Of a stretch of DNA of 64,000 bases, positions 35,878 to 44,838 are shown in pieces. Each line of letters begins with the position of its first letter. Position 1 is the first letter of the stretch. Below the pieces are notes generated by a model, which did not search any database, was not told where the DNA came from, and saw only the letters and a list, made by a program, of their open reading frames with translations. The translations under genes and the position numbers were made by a program. The stretch comes from CAYNZV01 sp965217095. GTDB taxonomy: Bacteria > Latescibacterota > UBA2968 > UBA8231. The DNA is taken from NCBI GenBank assembly GCA_965217095.1, contig OZ244235.1, positions 186,001-250,000 of the forward strand. Reading direction: 5' to 3'.

Positions 35878-38340
35878 ATGATTGAGTTTCTCAGAGGCGT
35901 ACCTTACAAAACTTATGTAGGAATCTTCCTTTGCGGCCTACTGGCTTCTTATTGGCTTGTGCCGCGCCTCTCCTGGTTTGTTGCGCGTCTGGGCTTGCTG
36001 GCTGCCCGGATGGATCGCGACTCGAGACACGGTATTTCCGGAGGTCTCGCGCTCGGAATCCCGTTTGTCGTCGGTATTGCTCTACTCACCCTGCTACGAA
36101 ATCAGGTGAGCGACAACATGTACATGGTTCCTTATCAGATGCGCGGACTGTTCTTCGGATCAATAATTGCAATGGGGATTGGACTCGCTCACGACATTAT
36201 TAGAATCAATAGTGGCGTACGCTTGACTTTCCAGATCGCGCTTGGGCTTTTCGCATATTATTACGGGTTTCGATTACTGCCATCGTCGACGAATTATGGC
36301 TTCGAGGCCCTAGATATCTCATTGTTGGCGTTGAGTGTTTTCTGGATCGTCGGCGTCATCAACGTGTTTGAGCTGCTCGAGCGCACGGCTGGAAAGCTCC
36401 TCCATTTGGCCATTCTTCCTGTTGGGGGGTTGCTCGTCGCCGCCTTCGTATTCGACGAGTACCGGGCGATTGTTGTGTGCTGTTTGCTCTTGGGAGGCTT
36501 GTTGGGATTGATTTCCCAAAGGGGCAGACAGATGATCCCAATCATTGGAAGCACTGGAGCACATGTTCTCGGTTATGCGCTTGCAGTGACCACGATGCAA
36601 GCTGGAATTTTCCAGGGTTGGGAAAACATTGTCGTAATGATTCTTCTCCCGATAGGCGGTGTGTTGTTGCTGGTAGCCAAGCCTAAGCTTCGAGTCTTCA
36701 TGCTGCCGACAATAGCGTTTGGAGGCGACACCAAAATTAGTGAATCCTTTCACTACAAGGAAGCAGCTCGCCTTGCTCTCGGAGTTGGCGAAACACACGA
36801 AGCGTTATGGGAAACACTCTGCGAAGCAGCTCACCGTCTGGGCTTCGTGGAGTTGCGTCACTACACCTCCCTTGGGAAAGCGCTGAACTGCTGGAGTCCT
36901 CGAGAAGGGACAAAGCGAGAATCTCTACACCTTCCGCTCGCCCGCTCAGGTGGTGAAATAGTCGTCTGCTCGTCAGCCACTCCCCTCACATCTAGTTTGG
37001 AATTCCTCTCCGAAATCGTCTATGAGTTTGACTATCGGCTGGAACGCCTGAACCTGAGAGCTGTTGGTGAACGGACGAACGACATGCGTCTGCTTATCAT
37101 AAACAGGCACGTTGGTGGCACTTCTGCAACTGGCCAAATTGTCCAAGATCTTGCGGAAGATTTAACGAAATACGGCATTGCCGTCAGTGCCCTCGCTAGT
37201 AGCGTGCAATACGAGGAATCGGCGGCTATCGTTGGCAGAAACGAAATTGTTGATGGTTTCCATATACGACGCATACCGGCGACCTTGTTCGGTCGGAGCA
37301 GCTATTGGTTGCATTTGGTGGATATGGCGTTTTTCTACGGCCTATCCGTTGCTTGGATCATCGGTGTTAAGAGATCTCAGTATTCACACATCATGATTCT
37401 TACGGATCCACCACTTATCGCACTGCTTGGATTTGTCGGCAAACGAGTTAAGGGTTGGCGCTTCATTTATAGCGTGCATGATCTTTATCCCGATATTGCT
37501 CTAGCTTTGGGCGTGCTTCGCCCAGGACTTATCTATCGAACCTTCAAGAAAGCAAACATCCAAATCCTGAAACGTGCGGACCTCGTGATTCCCATCGGTC
37601 GGCACCAGGCGGTGTATTTGCAGAGGTATGTCTCTTCCGAGCGAATCGAAACCATCTTGAACTGGGCGGATGGTCGACTAATCGGTCCGGGATTGCGAAA
37701 CGTAAACGCCCCAAGCTCAGAGTTGGAACTCGGCGGCAAGTTTACGGTGTTTTACGCAGGAAATCTTGGACCGGCTCAAAACATGGATGTAGTGGTTGAG
37801 CTAATAAAATCATTCAAGGGCTCTGAGGCGATTCAGTTTGTTTTTGTCGGAGTCGGCACGCGACGCCTTGAGTTGGCAGAGATTGTACGGAGTGCCTGCC
37901 TAACGAATATCATAATCGTCGAATATGTTTCAAGACAAGAATTGTCTCGCCATTTAGCCGCCGGGGACCTAGGCTTAGTCTCGCTTTCGCCGAGAATTGA
38001 AGGCATGGCGCTCCCTACAAAGACGTATTCGTATCTGGCTGCCGGTCTCCCCGTATTGGCCATAGCCGCGTCCGGTCCGGATTGGGAGTTCCTACCAAAA
38101 CATGGTTTGGGCGCGCACTTTTCTCCTCAGCAGCTAGATCCCATAGTTTCGTTCATATTCGCATTGTCTCGTAGAGAACACTATTTCGATATCGCTCACA
38201 TCCGTTCTTATTTCGAACGACATTTCGACCGCAAAATACAGACCAGAAAATATGCCAATGCCTTGGCTCAACTGGTGGATCAACCTACCGAAGCGATTAC
38301 ACGAGCCAGAGCTGCTGCGCTCCCGCGCCACGAAAACTGA
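35878..38340 (+). CDS. Fusion of a degenerate polyprenyl-phosphate sugar-1-phosphate transferase and a GT4 glycosyltransferase
   Basis: The first 270 residues form a WecA/MraY-like multi-helix domain (YWLVPRLSWFVARLGLLAAR, GLAHDIIRI, WIVGVINVFELLE, IGSTGAHVLGY). The usual catalytic signatures are altered: the DD motif is HD at 105-106, the NxxxxDGxDG loop reads NVFELLERTAG (162-172), and GDxGS reads GSTGA. A linker region (about 280-400) resembles the C-terminal extension of long WecA-like proteins. Residues from about 402 (MRLLIINRHVGGTSATG) to 800 are a complete GT4 transferase with SVHDLYPDIALALG, VFYAGNLGPAQNMD and IEGMALPTKTYSYLAAG. The frame is uninterrupted. The membrane half may serve as an anchor or lipid-binding platform for the transferase. 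Confidence 0.8.
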   Translation: MIEFLRGVPYKTYVGIFLCGLLASYWLVPRLSWFVARLGLLAARMDRDSRHGISGGLALGIPFVVGIALLTLLRNQVSDNMYMVPYQMRGLFFGSIIAMGIGLAHDIIRINSGVRLTFQIALGLFAYYYGFRLLPSSTNYGFEALDISLLALSVFWIVGVINVFELLERTAGKLLHLAILPVGGLLVAAFVFDEYRAIVVCCLLLGGLLGLISQRGRQMIPIIGSTGAHVLGYALAVTTMQAGIFQGWENIVVMILLPIGGVLLLVAKPKLRVFMLPTIAFGGDTKISESFHYKEAARLALGVGETHEALWETLCEAAHRLGFVELRHYTSLGKALNCWSPREGTKRESLHLPLARSGGEIVVCSSATPLTSSLEFLSEIVYEFDYRLERLNLRAVGERTNDMRLLIINRHVGGTSATGQIVQDLAEDLTKYGIAVSALASSVQYEESAAIVGRNEIVDGFHIRRIPATLFGRSSYWLHLVDMAFFYGLSVAWIIGVKRSQYSHIMILTDPPLIALLGFVGKRVKGWRFIYSVHDLYPDIALALGVLRPGLIYRTFKKANIQILKRADLVIPIGRHQAVYLQRYVSSERIETILNWADGRLIGPGLRNVNAPSSELELGGKFTVFYAGNLGPAQNMDVVVELIKSFKGSEAIQFVFVGVGTRRLELAEIVRSACLTNIIIVEYVSRQELSRHLAAGDLGLVSLSPRIEGMALPTKTYSYLAAGLPVLAIAASGPDWEFLPKHGLGAHFSPQQLDPIVSFIFALSRREHYFDIAHIRSYFERHFDRKIQTRKYANALAQLVDQPTEAITRARAAALPRHEN

Positions 38341-38720
38341 GCCACCCTATTGCGCCCTCGCTGGACGAGTGCACTTACCAAGTTCTCGTCATCTAGAAGC
38401 TTCGTCATTGCCCCCGCAATTTCTGTTGGTTTCCGGGGATTGACCTGCAGTCCGGCATCTGCCACCAGTTCGGCGACACCCGAGCTGTTGGATGCGATGA
38501 TGGGAGCTCCGCACGCCATCGCTTCTAGGGCAGGTAGTGGAAACGCCTCGCACTCCGAGAGCAGGAGCAAGCCCGCGCTACATCGGTACCACTCGGAGAG
38601 GTGTTCATGAGCAACAGCACCGACAAATTCTGTAGCGTCAGCCACACCAGCTCGGTTAGCTACTCCACGCAAGAACTTGCGGTAACCACTCGAGCCGAAG
38701 CCCCCGAGCGTTCCAAGCGG
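38280..38720 (-). pseudogene. GT4 glycosyltransferase, C-terminal fragment
   Basis: The minus-strand frame reads GGFGSSGYRKFLRGVANRAG, ATEFVGAVAHEHLSEWY and LLLSECEAFPLPALEAMACG-APIIAS, the C-terminal Rossmann domain of a GT4 enzyme with the E-x7-E-type donor site. Sequence N-terminal of about 38720 is unrelated, and the HEPN-like gene begins there on the other strand. Its stop overlaps the end of the fusion gene by about 60 bases, convergently. The N-terminal half is lost, so it is not functional. Confidence 0.75.
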
Positions 38721-38737
38721 AAGCGGGCGGAAAATAC

Positions 38738-39256
38738 GTGCCCGAAAGCGAGACGCTGGAAGACTCGCTGAGGGAAGTTGCCGACCAATGCGATGATATT
38801 GCGTCCGCGGAGGCTCGCGTTCGGATGCAGCTTGGCGATGAGGCATCCGCGGCGGTCTCAAGAGAGGATGTCATCATACCTCTCACAACGGCCTTTTTGA
38901 AGGCGAAGGGTGGAGACAGCGTCGGCGCCGTTGTGAGTGCCGGCAACGCTATCGAGTCATTCCTCGATGAACTTGCCGTAGCCAAGGGAGTCAATGTTAT
39001 AGGTGCTTCGGGAATAAATGCCCGGCTTGACAAGTTTCAAGGCCCCCCGAGACTGCTAGCGCGGAAGATCGACAAAGTCGGAAGGTATCTGGGTCACATC
39101 CGAAACGCAGCCGACCACGGAACTGGTGATCCTGATGTCAACAACGCGTCTTGGCTCGTGCGCAAGAGTACGGGGTTGGAGTACGTGTTCGTGGCATGCT
39201 CGTTCGTGCTGACCTCTTGGAGACTCCACTTGGGGCACTCTCCCCCAGAGATCTGA
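38738..39256 (+). CDS. HEPN-like protein with an RX4H motif
   Basis: The protein has 172 residues, mostly helical. HIRNAADHG at 120-128 contains R122-N-A-A-D-H127, the R-x4-6-H motif of HEPN ribonucleases, and the preceding helix SAGNAIESFLDELAV fits the first HEPN helix. Many HEPN proteins act in toxin-antitoxin or abortive-infection defence. The start is uncertain: a GTG at 38738 is used, but the frame stays open slightly upstream, at the joint with the GT4 fragment, so the N-terminus could be lost. It is the first gene of a run of defence-like genes. Confidence 0.55.
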   Translation: MPESETLEDSLREVADQCDDIASAEARVRMQLGDEASAAVSREDVIIPLTTAFLKAKGGDSVGAVVSAGNAIESFLDELAVAKGVNVIGASGINARLDKFQGPPRLLARKIDKVGRYLGHIRNAADHGTGDPDVNNASWLVRKSTGLEYVFVACSFVLTSWRLHLGHSPPEI

Positions 39257-39431
39257 ATGGGACTCAAATTCACACTGCATCGAAAAACGCAGTGACATCG
39301 GCGATGCGAACTCACTTTGGTGTGGAAATGGCGTCGTCAACTATAGGATAACACCTTCCCGCAGCGAGCACGTCACAAGGAAAAACGAGAGCGGGCCGGC
39401 CTTTCATGCAGACATAAGACGGTGGACTCCC

Positions 39432-40499
39432 ATGAAATCCGTGAATCCGACTAGCGAATGGTATCTGGGCGTCAGCGAAACCAAAGGCGTCCATCCACGC
39501 TGCCCCTTCGCGACTGCAGAGGAATGCCCCCGCTTCTATCAGAGCCTGGCACTCTTGGGCGAGGCAGGCAGTACTCGAATCAATGACGCAAAGGACAAAC
39601 GGCTGCTCCGCAAGTGGCGGGATAGTGATCTTTGGCCAATAACACAAGAACAAGCCACAGCTATATCCGGAACGGAGGATCATCGCGGCTACCATAACTT
39701 TTGCCCGGAAGTAGCATTCGAACGCTTCGGATACTTTGCCAGTTATCTGCACAATTTTGTCGACGAAATAGACCGAGAAAGCGCTGAAAAGTCCTTGACC
39801 CAGAATGGTACTCCGGGCGACGATTGGCGATGGGCATGGATGAGCGGCAGGCCAATGCACTACTCTGAGTGCCCGATCTATTCGGTGCTAAAGCATCGCT
39901 CTACGGACGGCGGCCGTGTACTCGCAACTCCGTCTGAGCCGACGCAGACCCGCGTAGAGCGATATCTGAGCTGGCTGAGGAATCATCGAGTTGTCTCAAT
40001 TTTTATCACGATCGCTCTCGGGCTCATAGGCCTTGGTACACTGACAGATTCATTGGGTAAGATCCGAACGTTTGTTATGCACGTAGCTTCTGGCGACGCA
40101 TTCACACATAAGCCACTACCGCGTTCTGAGGTCTCAATCGCACTTCACGAAATCAAACTCCGCCGTTCATACGGTACCTACGACGATCCGCTGTTCCGGT
40201 TCCTTGTAAAAAACCGTGGGACTGCAGATGCCTCCCTTCCGAATATTGCCTCAATATCAATGCTTCGTCCTGACGAAAGGGTCTACACCTTGCGCCGACA
40301 GCCATTTGTTGAAGACGGGCCGCCGGTTGCGATAGAGGCAGGTCATAGACAGGTTTTCTTCGATTATCAGGAAGACAACCACCACATCGCTGCTCAACTT
40401 CGGATGGGCAAACCCGTTGAGATCAAGATCAGAGTGCCGCACATTGACTCCGACGGCGTTATTCGATACACAGTTTTGGATACAGTTATCACACCATAG
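39432..40499 (+). CDS. Conserved hypothetical with Cys-rich N-terminus and one membrane helix
   Basis: The 355-residue protein begins MKSVNPTSEWYLGVSETKG. C24, C32, C91 and C147 (HPRCPF, EECPRF, HNFCPE, SECPIY) could bind zinc. A single hydrophobic helix is at about 187-204 (VVSIFITIALGLIGLGTL), and a beta-rich domain of about 120 residues follows. The N-terminal pattern recalls a widespread uncharacterised bacterial family of the same length; no function is known to me. Its position between a HEPN-like gene and a Sir2-SLATT pair suggests a role in stress or phage response, but that is inference. Confidence 0.6.
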   Translation: MKSVNPTSEWYLGVSETKGVHPRCPFATAEECPRFYQSLALLGEAGSTRINDAKDKRLLRKWRDSDLWPITQEQATAISGTEDHRGYHNFCPEVAFERFGYFASYLHNFVDEIDRESAEKSLTQNGTPGDDWRWAWMSGRPMHYSECPIYSVLKHRSTDGGRVLATPSEPTQTRVERYLSWLRNHRVVSIFITIALGLIGLGTLTDSLGKIRTFVMHVASGDAFTHKPLPRSEVSIALHEIKLRRSYGTYDDPLFRFLVKNRGTADASLPNIASISMLRPDERVYTLRRQPFVEDGPPVAIEAGHRQVFFDYQEDNHHIAAQLRMGKPVEIKIRVPHIDSDGVIRYTVLDTVITP

Positions 40500-40698
40500 A
40501 AGTCACCCGATCATTTCGTCGTTGACAAAACTGTCTTTAAGTATGAGGAAGTGATCAAAGCCTCAATTCACCACAAGCTTTCTGCGCAACCACAACCAGT
40601 TTAGGCCATCCATCCAATTCAATCGTGCTCATTTGTCAAACCCCCGTGTGGATCGGTCTATAAATGCTTGCGTATAGATCGCGTACAAGAGCCCAACA

Positions 40699-41562
40699 AT
40701 GCCGCCGACTCGACCGCGACCTTCGCTCACTGACGGCAACAGCACACTAGTTGATGTAGCTCAAGCCTTGTTGGCGGCCAAACCGATCTGTGTATTTACC
40801 GGAGCAGGCATCTCTGTCGCAAGCGGAATCCCATCGTTTCGAGATGTCGATGGATTTTGGAGCGAGTTTAACCCGCTGCGATGGGCGACGTGGCCAGGAC
40901 TACTTTCCTCTATCCTGCTTACTCCTTATGCTGCGTCGTGTTTTCTTCAGCACTTCCTACAGCCGTTTAGTACTGCCCAACCAAACCCTGCGCACCTAGC
41001 AGTGGCGGCGCTTGAAAACCACGCTGAAATGACTGTGGTTACGCAGAACATCGATGGGTTACATCAAAGGGCAGGGGCGACGACGACCTTGGAGATACAC
41101 GGGTCCGTATTTCAGGTGAGAAACCGTAGGGGAATAGTTTCGATCGACCCCAGTACGCTAAGGACGGTTCTAACCAAAATTGAATCGATTCTGGTCGATC
41201 AGCCGAGATTCCCAGTTCGTGGATTACTACGGTCTGTAGAACCAATATTTCGGCTGTCTCCAGGGAATTGGCGGCGGCTGAACGTAACACTGTTCGGTCA
41301 GTCTTTACCAAAAGAGGTATGGCAGCAGGCAGTACAATCAGTTAGTTCTTGTGGATGTCTTTTGGTTGTGGGAACTTCACGCACTGTCTTCCCTGCCGCG
41401 AATCTCATCTCGCTCGCTGAAGAGCAGAATACTTCAGTATTCTGCATTGACCCCATAGAAGGAGAGCCTCCCTGCCTAATAGGAGCAGCAGAAACTGTCC
41501 TACCCAAGCTTCTGAAAATCTGTAATCGTGAGCGTGAAAGAACGCAAGGGAAGAAAGAATGA
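40699..41562 (+). CDS. Sir2-family NAD-dependent enzyme lacking the zinc ribbon
   Basis: The 287-residue protein has the sirtuin signatures FTGAGISVASGIPSFR (33-48), VTQNIDGLHQRAG (114-126), catalytic His in LEIHGS (H134) and VVGTSRTVFPAANL (223-236). The zinc module between HGS and the LFG-x-SLPKE segment (199-206) has no Cys pairs; its place is taken by about 65 residues without cysteines. Such zinc-less Sir2 domains are common in anti-phage systems, where they cleave NAD+ rather than deacetylate. The stop overlaps the start of the SLATT gene by 4 bases (ATGA), so the two are made together. Start ATG 40699 gives family-like spacing. Confidence 0.85.
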   Translation: MPPTRPRPSLTDGNSTLVDVAQALLAAKPICVFTGAGISVASGIPSFRDVDGFWSEFNPLRWATWPGLLSSILLTPYAASCFLQHFLQPFSTAQPNPAHLAVAALENHAEMTVVTQNIDGLHQRAGATTTLEIHGSVFQVRNRRGIVSIDPSTLRTVLTKIESILVDQPRFPVRGLLRSVEPIFRLSPGNWRRLNVTLFGQSLPKEVWQQAVQSVSSCGCLLVVGTSRTVFPAANLISLAEEQNTSVFCIDPIEGEPPCLIGAAETVLPKLLKICNRERERTQGKKE

Positions 41563-42050
41563 AGGCTAAGAGCAAGCTCGAGTATTTGCGGAAAACGATA
41601 AACGAAAAAATCGTACTTTTTGATAGAAAACGTCAAAAAAACAAATTTTTGGCGTTAGGATTGAAGCTTTTTGGTGCAGCTGCGGCAGCTGCCATAACCG
41701 TATTGCTCGGGTTAAAATTAGATGAAAAACCAGACGTATTCTACAGCAATATCGCTCTGGTCCTTGGAGCGGGCATCACAGTCGTCAATACCTGGGATGC
41801 ATTTTTCAATCACAAAGTTCTGTGGGTTAGATTCACTGCAACAACCGTAGAATTACGGTGTTTGTTGGACCAACTCGAATATTCTGCGGCCGGCTCCGAT
41901 GATGAGCCATCGAAAGAAGAGTTGGACAGCTATCAGGAACGGCTAACGGAAATTTTGAATAGTACGAATTCTGAATGGGAGGAATTTAGGCGTCGGGAGC
42001 TAGCCGCTGACGCCGCGTCGTCTCACGCGAAAGTTCAGGTGCCTCAGTAG
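41559..42050 (+). CDS. SLATT-domain two-helix membrane protein
   Basis: This 163-residue protein has a short charged N-terminus, two predicted membrane helices (about 30-51, LALGLKLFGAAAAAAITVLL, and 61-79, FYSNIALVLGAGITVVNTW) and a helical cytoplasmic tail beginning FFNHKVLWVRFTATTVELRC. This 2TM-plus-helix layout with the W-x-x-x-T/L pattern is that of SLATT (SMODS- and SLOG-associating 2TM effector, DUF4231-like) proteins, predicted pore-forming effectors in bacterial conflict systems. It overlaps the Sir2 gene by 4 bases. No nucleotidyltransferase or SLOG gene is adjacent, so Sir2 would be the sensor or partner. Confidence 0.75.
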   Translation: MKAKSKLEYLRKTINEKIVLFDRKRQKNKFLALGLKLFGAAAAAAITVLLGLKLDEKPDVFYSNIALVLGAGITVVNTWDAFFNHKVLWVRFTATTVELRCLLDQLEYSAAGSDDEPSKEELDSYQERLTEILNSTNSEWEEFRRRELAADAASSHAKVQVPQ

Positions 42051-42876
42051 CGTTGGGTTGTGCAATAATGCCGCTTCCTGGAGCGGAAGCAGCCTGGTAT
42101 CAGCGGGAAGACCACGAACGACAGGTAATGAGAGTTGCTGACTTCCTTCTCATGTTTGCAAGACTTCGGATAATCTCCACCGTATGAGAATGGACGGTGC
42201 ACGTTAGTCCACCGCGATAGAATCGCTTTTTCCGCATACAGATTCAAATCAGGCGGCGTAACGGAACATCTCCCTTTCGATATAATATACAATATAGCTC
42301 AATAGGTTGATCAGTTATTTCGACTCTGCAAGACGCCCACGCAATGACCATTCTAAGTACCAAACTCCGAACCCGATGTTGTTTGTGGTATTGCGTGCCA
42401 CTATGGACCGCTACGGATGCATTGAGCGACCGAACGACCAGCTAGAATCACCGGTGTATAAACGAATCATCTTGATCCATGCGACTTGCTTGCCCATCGA
42501 ACCAATCACGGCTGTCTTCGTCTCCGACTGGTCCGACGTCCGCCGTACTGTCTGACTCAGCCGCGACCGCAGAGCTCGCCGATCACATGCCACTTGGAAA
42601 TCCTCGGCGACTACGCCGTCGGCATCGGCTCGGACGTCGCCCTCCGAGCTCATTCTCCATGGCGCTGGCGCAACCATTGGTGCCATCCCGAACGTCGGTC
42701 CCCGTACTACCACGCCCGACACGCGCTAGGCGGCGTACTGGTCTGCGATTCCGCCAGCTGCGTCCACAAGATCTCACACCAATCACCCCCTACTCTGGCA
42801 TCCGTGCGCCCTCCGGCCATATTCCTTATTACTATGACCCCGAAGCAGCTCACGAACCCCATAGGAGATTGAGGCC
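42051..42876. other. Region without a convincing gene before the catabolic array
   Basis: About 0.8 kb. Around 42590-42730 the plus strand has weak hexapeptide-acyltransferase-like phrases in shifting frames (LEILGDYAVGIGSDV and, one frame over, LILHGAGATIGAIPNVG), which may be a decayed fragment. No intact frame exists. GGAGATTGAGG just before 42877 is the ribosome-binding region of the first array gene. Confidence 0.3.
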
Positions 42877-44349
42877 ATGTTGGAAGTGCACAACGGAGCT
42901 CCCACCACCAAAGTCGACGAAGCGGTCCTGTTTCCCTTCGACACGCACAGCATCCCGTTCAGCATCGGACTGCGGTTGCAGCTGGTTCCGGGGAAGACCC
43001 CTTACAACAAACCCCCCATCGTCCTGCGCACGGGCGAACCGGGCTCGGTCGATGACGAGAAGGTCTGCTTCTACGGCACGGTCATCGATTTCGACGGCGA
43101 GCTGCGCATGTGGTACCAGGCCAAGAGCAGTCTGGACAAGTCGGGACGGCGCCTGGGCTATGCGGTCAGTCAGGACGGGTACAACTGGGAGCGACCGAAC
43201 CTGGGTTTGATCGAGTTCAACGGCAACAAAAACAACAACATCATCGACCTGTTCGACGGCCAGCCCTGTCTGACCAGCGCGCCCATCATCTACGATCCGG
43301 ACGACCCCGATCCCAACCGCCGCTTCAAGATGTGTATCGAGGCCAACCAGTTCATCAACAGCCTGGCGGTGGCCTACAGCCCCGACGGCTTGCGCTGGAC
43401 GGCCTCGCCCAACAACCCGGTGGGTCCCGCGCAGGAGACCGGCAGTGTGGTCAAACACAACGGCTGCTATTACGTCACCTCCCAGGACGAGCTGGGCTAC
43501 CACGGCTCCCACTTCGGCATCACCCGCAAGATGATCACCTTCGCCTCCTACGACTTCGAGACCTGGACCCAGGCCTCCTGTCTCAGCTTCCGCCGCGACG
43601 ACGTGCCGCCGCGGCGCATGGAGCCGCACCACAACATGGCCGAGGAAGCCCATCAGGGCGCGATGTTGCAGAGCCGGGGCAATGTGATCATCGGATGCTA
43701 CGACATGTGGCACGGCAACCCGATGGGCGAGCAGAACCGGATCGACATGGACCTGGGCCTGGTGGTCTCAAACGATGCCCTGCACTACACCGAGCCCATT
43801 CCCGACTTCAAGTTCATCCCCGCCGCGGTCGAGCCGGAGCAACCGGACGACCACGGCCGCGCGCTGACCCATGCCCACGGGCCGGCGATGGTCAACCGCG
43901 GCGACCGGACCCTGATGTGGTACGGGATGTTCTTCGGCACCGACGTCCGCTGCGCTAGCTGGCACCTGGACCGGCTCGGCTGCTTCGAGACCTTCGACGA
44001 GATCATCTTCGGCGAGGGGGAGTTCTTTCCGATCACGCGGCCGCGGCCCCACTTCATCAGCTGTCCCCTGCGCGCCGGCGACGGCGCGGTGAAGGTGTTC
44101 GTCAATGCCGATCTGACGGAACACTGTCCGGTGACGGTGGAGGTGCTGGACGAGGGGTTTCATCCGCTGCCGGGGTACTCCGGGGATGCCTGTGTGCCGC
44201 TGACGGAGGATGGGTTCAGGCAGGCAGTGCGCTGGAAGGAACGCGACGAGCTGCCGGCGGGGGAGTCGTTCCGCCTGCAGGTGAACTACGGCGACGGGCT
44301 CAGGCCGGAGGATGCGAAGGTGTACGCGCTGTACGTGGCGAAGGAATAG
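42877..44349 (+). CDS. Propeller family A protein, GH32/43-like (copy 1)
   Basis: The protein has 490 residues and no signal peptide. Blade-like repeats include GTVIDFDGELRMWYQ, GYAVSQDGYNWERP, AYSPDGLRWT, ASYDFETWTQ and VSNDALHYTEP, indicating a five-bladed beta-propeller of the arabinanase/invertase-like superfamily. A conserved block DDPDPNRRFKMCIEA and an HGPAMVN-GDRTLMWYG segment follow. The C-terminal beta-sandwich has NADLTEHCPVTVEVLDEG and ends DAKVYALYVAKE. Catalytic residues are not assigned. Copy 2 (51492-52961) is nearly the same length and very similar throughout, and only C-terminal scars remain elsewhere in the array. It is the first gene of the module A-VOC-B-C-sialidase. Confidence 0.75.
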   Translation: MLEVHNGAPTTKVDEAVLFPFDTHSIPFSIGLRLQLVPGKTPYNKPPIVLRTGEPGSVDDEKVCFYGTVIDFDGELRMWYQAKSSLDKSGRRLGYAVSQDGYNWERPNLGLIEFNGNKNNNIIDLFDGQPCLTSAPIIYDPDDPDPNRRFKMCIEANQFINSLAVAYSPDGLRWTASPNNPVGPAQETGSVVKHNGCYYVTSQDELGYHGSHFGITRKMITFASYDFETWTQASCLSFRRDDVPPRRMEPHHNMAEEAHQGAMLQSRGNVIIGCYDMWHGNPMGEQNRIDMDLGLVVSNDALHYTEPIPDFKFIPAAVEPEQPDDHGRALTHAHGPAMVNRGDRTLMWYGMFFGTDVRCASWHLDRLGCFETFDEIIFGEGEFFPITRPRPHFISCPLRAGDGAVKVFVNADLTEHCPVTVEVLDEGFHPLPGYSGDACVPLTEDGFRQAVRWKERDELPAGESFRLQVNYGDGLRPEDAKVYALYVAKE

Positions 44350-44358
44350 GTCGATCCG

Positions 44359-44835
44359 ATGAAAGTCGTCGGTGCGCACCACACGAGTTATACAGTGGCC
44401 AATCTCGAACGCTCGCTTGAATTCTATGTGGGTTTGTTGGGTTGCGAAGTGCTCTGGCAGCGCCGTATCGACAATCAGTACTTCCGCGACATCGTCGCTT
44501 TTCCCGACTGCGTGGTGGAGGCGGCGCATCTGCGCATTGCCGGCTCGGACCACGTCATTGAACTGTTCGAATACGCGGTGCCCAAGGGGCAGGCGGCCGA
44601 TGTGCGGACCAATAATGTGGGGAGCTCGCACATGGCTTTTCTGGTGGATGATTTACAGGCGGCCTATGAGGAATTGCGCGCGGCGGGCGTGAAATTTCGC
44701 TCGTCGCCCGTCGAGGTCACGGCGGGTGTGAACAAAGGGGCCTGGGGCGTGTATATGGAAGATCCGGACAGCATCAGCATGGAGCTTTTCCAGCCGGCGA
44801 GTACGGATCCAATTAACCGAGGGCAAGGAGATTGA
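44359..44835 (+). CDS. VOC (glyoxalase/bleomycin-resistance) family protein
   Basis: This 158-residue protein shows two beta-alpha-beta-beta-beta units. The expected metal ligands are visible: His in AHHTSYTVANLERS, Glu in VIELFEYAVP, His in SSHMAFLVDDLQ and Glu in SMELFQPAS. The family includes epimerases, lyases and dioxygenases; in a sugar cluster an isomerase or lyase role is plausible. It follows gene A by 9 bases and precedes gene B by 3, so the three form one transcript. Pieces of its 3' end recur upstream of both other B copies (49660, 54384), evidence that the three-gene unit was once duplicated whole. Confidence 0.85.
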   Translation: MKVVGAHHTSYTVANLERSLEFYVGLLGCEVLWQRRIDNQYFRDIVAFPDCVVEAAHLRIAGSDHVIELFEYAVPKGQAADVRTNNVGSSHMAFLVDDLQAAYEELRAAGVKFRSSPVEVTAGVNKGAWGVYMEDPDSISMELFQPASTDPINRGQGD

Positions 44836-44838
44836 GAC

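Noticed and set aside
40633..40664. TTGTCA ... TATAAA as promoter of the Sir2-SLATT operon
   Set aside because: The 20-base spacing is too long for a confident sigma70 call.
42590..42730. Hexapeptide acetyltransferase-like phrases
   Set aside because: Too short, in two frames, and not convincing enough to call a pseudogene; mentioned only as a possibility.
42479..43210. 243-codon plus-strand frame before and inside family A
   Set aside because: Arg/Ser/Pro-rich shadow of family A; no start signal and no motif.
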